Assembly: GCA_011390465.1 (NCBI GenBank)
Contig: JAABSH010000020.1
Coordinates: 1 to 58,091, forward strand
Direction of reading: 5' to 3'
From: Desulfobacteraceae bacterium
GTDB taxonomy: Bacteria > Desulfobacterota > Desulfobacteria > Desulfobacterales > Desulfosalsimonadaceae
DNA: 58,091 nucleotides
A program made the position numbers and the translations under genes. Under the pieces are notes generated by a model. The model was not told where the DNA came from. It searched no databases and saw only the letters and a program-made list of their open reading frames with translations. Shown here in pieces: positions 54,361 through 58,091 of this stretch (within the stretch, counting starts at the first letter, position 1; each line of letters opens with the position of its first letter).

Positions 54361-54408
54361 GCAAAAATACGGGCAATGCGGGGTTTGGGTTTATTCCTGA
54401 TTGTTAAT

Positions 54409-54426
54409 GGCAACCTGAAGGTTGCC
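54409..54426. repeat. GGCAACC-TGAA-GGTTGCC hairpin
   Basis: Perfect 7-bp stem with tetraloop TGAA, third hairpin type in the cluster. Confidence 0.55.
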
Positions 54427-54543
54427 GCTACATGCAGCATTATTTGTTGATACAGAGGTGATTCGTCACCGTAAGAAGCTTTTTACGGGTTTGGCATAAT
54501 CGGACCCAAAACCATACAACGTTCTGAATCCTTCTGAAGCCTT

Positions 54544-55878
54544 ATGATCAACACTGAAAAAGAAATCTCACCCTTTGCCATTCCGAATATCCGGTTGTTC
54601 CTTGCATTTAGAGTGTTATTCAACTCCCGGTTTTATTATCCGGTCTTCACGATTCTGTTTTTGGATTTTGGTTTAACCGTCGCCCAATTTTCCATTCTGA
54701 ATGCCGTATGGGCGGCCACGATTGTGGTGGCAGAAGTCCCGTCAGGCGCATTGGCGGACATCATCGGGCGGAAAAAGTTATTGGTGTTTGCCTCTTTGAC
54801 CATGATTGTCGAAGTGGGCATTATTTGTTTTATTCCAAAAACCAACCCGACGGTTGTATTTTTTGCTTTTCTGGTAAACAGGATATTAAGCGGACTTGCA
54901 GAAGCGGCGGCCAGCGGTGCTGATGAGGCGATTGCCTATGACTCCCTGGCTGAAAAAGGAATCCGGGATCAATGGGGAAATGTTTTAGAAGTTCTGGTAA
55001 GATTGCAATCCATTGGTTTTATTCTGGCGATGAGTGTCGGCGCTGCTGTTTACGACCCCAATCTGATGAATAAATTTTTTCACTTTTTCGGGGCAGATAT
55101 TAATTTTACACAGGATATTACCATGCGGTATCCGTTGTACCTGACGCTGGTTCTCGGGATTTTAGCCACTGTAACCACACTGCAGCTGGAAGATCCGAAT
55201 GATAGCCAGGGCACTCCTGTAAAAAAGACGCCCGTAAAAGAAGCATTCGGACTCACATTAAAAGCCGGGTTGTGGATATTTAAAACAAAATTTGTCTTTG
55301 CCGTTATGCTTTTCGGGATGATGTTTGACGGCATTATCCGAACCGTTATAACACTTTCAAGTCAATATTACCGGATGATTGAACTGCCGGAATCAACCTT
55401 TGGCCTGATTGGATCCCTTGTTGCCATGCTGGGATTCATTGTGCCGAAATTTGCCAATAAAATTGCACAGAATAAAGGGCCGGCCCATGCCATTGCCGTT
55501 ACGGCAGCCTTATCCTTAACCGGGCTTTCCGGCATGAGTCTGTTCTGGCCCTATGCTGGTTTAATACCGGCCCTGATCACATTCAGTGCCATGTACTTTG
55601 CGGGTTTTTTCGTCAGTTTTTATATCAACAGGGAAACGCCGTCTGACCGGCGCGCCACGGTTTTAAGCTTTAAAGGGCTTGCCTGTAACATCTCCTATGG
55701 CTTTCTCGGGGTGTTGTATGCCTTGCTGTTAACGACTGAAAAAGCCGGCATCGCTTCTCCGGACGTTGAGAATATTGTTTTTGTTAACACTTTTTTCTGG
55801 TTTCCGGTCACGCTGTTGCTCTGGCTTTGCGCGCTGTTGGTGATTTATTTCATTTTCCTGAAGGAAAAGCCGGAATAG
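54544..55878 (+). CDS. MFS transporter
   Basis: 444 residues and about 12 TM helices. Loop 2-3 signature EVPSGALADIIGRKKLLVFA, followed by SGADEAIAYDSLAEKG, typical of the MFS subgroup of drug-efflux-like proteins with an Asp in TM4. AT-richer codon use than the 12-46 kb genes, in keeping with an accessory region. Confidence 0.88.
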   Translation: MINTEKEISPFAIPNIRLFLAFRVLFNSRFYYPVFTILFLDFGLTVAQFSILNAVWAATIVVAEVPSGALADIIGRKKLLVFASLTMIVEVGIICFIPKTNPTVVFFAFLVNRILSGLAEAAASGADEAIAYDSLAEKGIRDQWGNVLEVLVRLQSIGFILAMSVGAAVYDPNLMNKFFHFFGADINFTQDITMRYPLYLTLVLGILATVTTLQLEDPNDSQGTPVKKTPVKEAFGLTLKAGLWIFKTKFVFAVMLFGMMFDGIIRTVITLSSQYYRMIELPESTFGLIGSLVAMLGFIVPKFANKIAQNKGPAHAIAVTAALSLTGLSGMSLFWPYAGLIPALITFSAMYFAGFFVSFYINRETPSDRRATVLSFKGLACNISYGFLGVLYALLLTTEKAGIASPDVENIVFVNTFFWFPVTLLLWLCALLVIYFIFLKEKPE

Positions 55879-55900
55879 TTACCGGCCGATTGCTCGCTGA

Positions 55901-56011
55901 AAACCGGATCAAATCAACAGAGTTCGGGAGATCAATGAACTTAACCTGCCGTCGGATAATCGACTGGAACGTCTGAAACCAATTCCCGGAGATCAGTACT
56001 CTTTTGCCTGA
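55901..56011 (+). pseudogene. HigB/RelE-type toxin remnant
   Basis: INELNLPSDNRLERLK followed by PIPGDQYS and a TGA at 56009-56011. This resembles the conserved middle of HigB toxins (LxxPPxNRLExLKGDRxGQYSIRINDQW), but stops just where SIRIND should follow, and no intact start or antitoxin is visible. An identifiable relic only; short homology, so moderate confidence. Confidence 0.45.
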
Positions 56012-56144
56012 GAGCGAAAAAGGGGAGAGGCCATGAGGGATGGTCCCTTTTTAAAAACATGGAATTTGAGTAAGATGAGCAATTTTTCCAAATCCTATCA
56101 TCATCGCTCAGCGATAATAATCCGGATATGTCCCCGGATGTGCC

Positions 56145-56681
56145 ATGGATAATAATTACAGCCATATGGTCTCGGATCTGTTCGGCCAAAGATGGTTCTG
56201 GTTTGTGCTGGTCGGCTCTTTCCTGTTTTTTGGATACGGGGTGTGGATATTTTCCACCCCGAAGTATGAAATCATGTATACTCACCGAACCCTTCCCGAG
56301 GTTCGTTTCGAAAAGTCATTCATGCACTGCCATATTGTTGAAATCGGGAACACCGGCAGAGAACCGCAGAAATCCGTAAATGTAATCTTTTCCACCGACG
56401 CGATGAAGGCCGCGGCGCTCAAACCGAAGGCAACAAACTTCGGAAAAGTCAACCGCAAGACGGAAAACCGGGAAACGGGTGACACCACGATGATCTGCCT
56501 GGGTTCGATTAAACCGGAAATGCGTGTGGAAATTCAGCTATTGTATATCTACCAAACAGGTGAAATTCCCCTAAGGTGGGATGAAATTTTCAAAGGGGTT
56601 AAAACTGCTGAAGGCGCTGCGGTGGAAGGGGATCCCGGCTGGACCATCCTGGGCAGGATGCTCTATGCGGTGTTCGGGTAA
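56145..56681 (+). CDS. single-pass membrane protein of unknown function
   Basis: 178 residues. One N-terminal TM helix (about 17-36, RWFWFVLVGSFLFFGYGVWIF), then a beta-rich soluble part with ALKPKATNFGKV and GSIKPEMRVEIQLLYIYQTG, reminiscent of an immunoglobulin-like CARDB domain. I do not recognise the family. Ends directly against an inverted isocitrate dehydrogenase remnant. Confidence 0.65.
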   Translation: MDNNYSHMVSDLFGQRWFWFVLVGSFLFFGYGVWIFSTPKYEIMYTHRTLPEVRFEKSFMHCHIVEIGNTGREPQKSVNVIFSTDAMKAAALKPKATNFGKVNRKTENRETGDTTMICLGSIKPEMRVEIQLLYIYQTGEIPLRWDEIFKGVKTAEGAAVEGDPGWTILGRMLYAVFG

Positions 56682-56870
56682 AGGCATAAAGTAACCGCCG
56701 AGGTCAGCCGGCCGGCCCTGGGCCGCTGAAGGATCGTCATTGACTCTGGCTTCATTTCGGGCGAGTTTTTCCGAAAGGGTCGCAAAGCGCGCTTTCATGT
56801 CGAGGTTGTCATTTTGTGCGGCCACCTGCTTCAATCGATTCCGGATGATCGCAGCGAAACGCTCCTGCAT
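56675..56870 (-). pseudogene. C-terminal remnant of monomeric NADP-isocitrate dehydrogenase
   Basis: On the minus strand, AAQNDNLDMKARFATLSEKL then ARNEARVNDDPSAAQGRPAD and LGGYFMP matches the C-terminal end of the 740-residue monomeric IDH (family pattern NEAKIxxELxxAQGxPxDxGGYY). The upstream part of the frame and the final residues do not continue the family, so only about 50 codons survive. No complete gene is present on this strand in the window. Confidence 0.6.
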
Positions 56871-57062
56871 CTCCTGGCAAAACCGGATTTTGTTGCTCTT
56901 TTTGCTTTTTTCTGGATAATATTCAGGGAAATAAATCTCGAAAGTCAGGCTTGATTTAAACTTTCCGGGATTTCAATACGGCATGACGCTGCCCATAGGG
57001 TTTAAGTGGCGCCATGACCCAACTTTTTATTTTCAGAAACAGACAGATGATGAGATTCGTTT
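56871..57062. other. short spacer before the AOR gene
   Basis: No gene recognised. AT-rich stretch without a clear promoter. Confidence 0.4.
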
Positions 57063-58091
57063 ATGGAAACAAATTTTAAAACACTGATGGTGGATGCCGC
57101 ATCCTCCTTTTACCGGGTGGAGCGCTTCACCATGGGCGAGTTCTGGGGTCCGGTGGATCTCGGTCTTTTTTTGAGCCGAAAACACAACAGCCTGAACATC
57201 GGCACCGGACTGTGGGCCGGGTCGATTATTCCCGGCGCCAATCGGCTTATCTTCACGGGCTTCTCTCCGTGCTGGGGCGGCTTTTTCATTTCGTCCATGG
57301 GCGGGGCGGGCCTGGTTTTTGACAATCTCGGCATCAATATGCTGTCTGTGGTCGGCAAAGCGCCATCGCCATCGATCCTGTATCTCAACCGGGTCCACGG
57401 CGAGGATATTCATGCGGAAATTCATCCGGTGAATATCGCGGAAATCTGGAAAACCGGTCGGCGCGGCGTATACTCACTAATGGACGTTGCCCTTGACCGG
57501 TTCGGCGACCGGTATGAACGGGATCCGAGAATTCTTGCCGTCGGCCCGGCCGCCGCATCCACGGATTTCGGCGCCATCTGTTCAGTCCCGATCAATAAGG
57601 GTGAAATCAGCATCATCGACACCTGGGCCGGTCGCGGGGGATTTGGGACAAAACTGTTCAAGGACCACGGCATTGCCGCCGTTATTTACGGCGGCACCTT
57701 CATCGACGAGGATTTTCGGGACCGGAAAGTCGCCGACAAGTGGTTTATCAATAAATACCAGATGAAGCTGGCGGCAAAAGATCTTGAAGCCACCACCAAA
57801 TACCGGTTTGACCCCAAATTCGATACCGGCGGCACGTTCGGCGTCAATTTCGCAAGTATCGGCGGGAGCATGCTGTCGTTTAATTATAAAAGCATATACC
57901 TGAGCGAATCAGAACGGCTTGAAATTCATCAAAAATATATCATCGATCATTATCTGAAACAGTTCAACGAGGAAACCATCCGTCCCAAAAAGCAGAAGAC
58001 CTGCGGCGAACCCTGCGCGGCGGTGTGCAAAAAATATCACGGAAAATTCAAGAAAGATTATGAACCCTACCAGGCATTAGGCCCGCTTTCC
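57063..58091 (+). CDS. aldehyde:ferredoxin oxidoreductase family, N-terminal part (runs off the window)
   Basis: 343 codons from ATG 57063 open to the edge. TGLWAGSIIPGANRLIFTGFSPCWGGFFISSMGGAG and ILAVGPAAASTDFGAICS and TWAGRGGFGTKLFKDHGIAAVIYGG are the tungstopterin-binding segments of AOR proteins. Near the end, CGEPCAAVC gives Cys ligands for the [4Fe-4S] cluster, though spaced CxxxCxxxC not the classical CxxCxxxC. These enzymes oxidise aldehydes with ferredoxin; the subfamily cannot be fixed from the N-terminus. Confidence 0.9.
   Translation, partial: METNFKTLMVDAASSFYRVERFTMGEFWGPVDLGLFLSRKHNSLNIGTGLWAGSIIPGANRLIFTGFSPCWGGFFISSMGGAGLVFDNLGINMLSVVGKAPSPSILYLNRVHGEDIHAEIHPVNIAEIWKTGRRGVYSLMDVALDRFGDRYERDPRILAVGPAAASTDFGAICSVPINKGEISIIDTWAGRGGFGTKLFKDHGIAAVIYGGTFIDEDFRDRKVADKWFINKYQMKLAAKDLEATTKYRFDPKFDTGGTFGVNFASIGGSMLSFNYKSIYLSESERLEIHQKYIIDHYLKQFNEETIRPKKQKTCGEPCAAVCKKYHGKFKKDYEPYQALGPLS

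Larger units (their letters stand above)
54115..54543. other. 429-bp intergenic region with a cluster of three dispersed hairpin repeats
   Basis: I see no coding frame. It holds the CCGGAATGACGGAG repeat (54251-54286, with a half copy 54291-54311), a GGGGAGGGG/CCCCTCCC hairpin and a GGCAACC/GGTTGCC hairpin. No convincing promoter for the following MFS gene was found. Confidence 0.6.

Noticed and set aside
55941-56285. 114-codon minus frame between MFS and the membrane protein
   Set aside because: No motif, partly antisense to the membrane protein gene; the HigB-like plus-strand signal is more convincing.
1-58091. CRISPR array, integrase or attachment site
   Set aside because: No regularly spaced 20-40-bp repeats and no integrase or transposase family seen; the 3' end of the tRNA-Leu is not repeated elsewhere in the window, so there is no att duplication.

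Overview
The window looks like a chromosomal segment of a Desulfobacterota organism, most likely a Desulfobacterales-type sulfate reducer. This is inferred from gene content: a 218-residue siroheme/[4Fe-4S] protein of the low-molecular-weight sulfite reductase type known from Desulfovibrio, an ADP-forming acyl-CoA synthetase, a tungsten-type aldehyde:ferredoxin oxidoreductase, a delta-proteobacterial gspG-to-E operon with gspN, and an rsmB-PASTA-rpe-aroQ run. No rRNA gene is present to confirm it.

Layout. 1-8.2 kb (minus strand): a Cu/Ag-type RND efflux set (tolC-like, cusB-like, cusA-like) followed by a small Met/His-rich periplasmic protein, with dispersed hairpin repeats between cusB and tolC; then a truncated SagB-type nitroreductase and a 145-bp MITE-like element. 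8.4-12.5 kb (minus): an alpha/beta hydrolase - PfaD - free-standing acyltransferase operon, PUFA/polyketide-like but with no ketosynthase or ACP in view; PfaD carries two adjacent pentapeptide minisatellites. 12.6-26.2 kb: a type II secretion locus gspG-H-I-J-K-L-M-N-C-D-E plus a TPR/membrane protein on plus, with gspF convergent on minus. 26.4-30 kb: asd and a PAS-rich hybrid histidine kinase. 30-38.2 kb (minus): CPBP protease, a HEAT-repeat membrane protein, and housekeeping genes aroQ, rpe, a PASTA protein, rsmB, fmt, def, ribF. 38.3 kb: tRNA-Leu(CAG) with promoter and terminator. 38.5-47.2 kb: class II aldolase, MBL-rhodanese fusion, small sulfite reductase, thioesterase, LysE exporter, PPC/DUF296 protein, DUF99 protein, ADP-forming acyl-CoA synthetase, MFS transporter.

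From 47.3 kb on the window looks accessory and partly decayed. It holds a MqsA/HTH/Panacea antitoxin-like gene with a palindrome placed between the -35 and -10 of its promoter and a 42-codon upstream frame; a DODA-type dioxygenase; a truncated VF530 gene leading into a RimB-like / RimK-RCK_C / AstE-like operon; NUDIX and lipoprotein genes; a nonsense-interrupted, truncated amino-acid/cation transporter; a hairpin-repeat cluster; an MFS transporter; a HigB-like toxin remnant; a membrane-anchored unknown protein; a C-terminal remnant of monomeric isocitrate dehydrogenase; and the first 343 codons of an aldehyde ferredoxin oxidoreductase running off the end.

The most interesting units are (i) the RimB/RimK-RCK_C/AstE-like set, which could write and erase a glutamate-type protein modification under ligand control, (ii) the apparently toxin-less Panacea antitoxin locus, and (iii) the orphan PfaD-acyltransferase operon.
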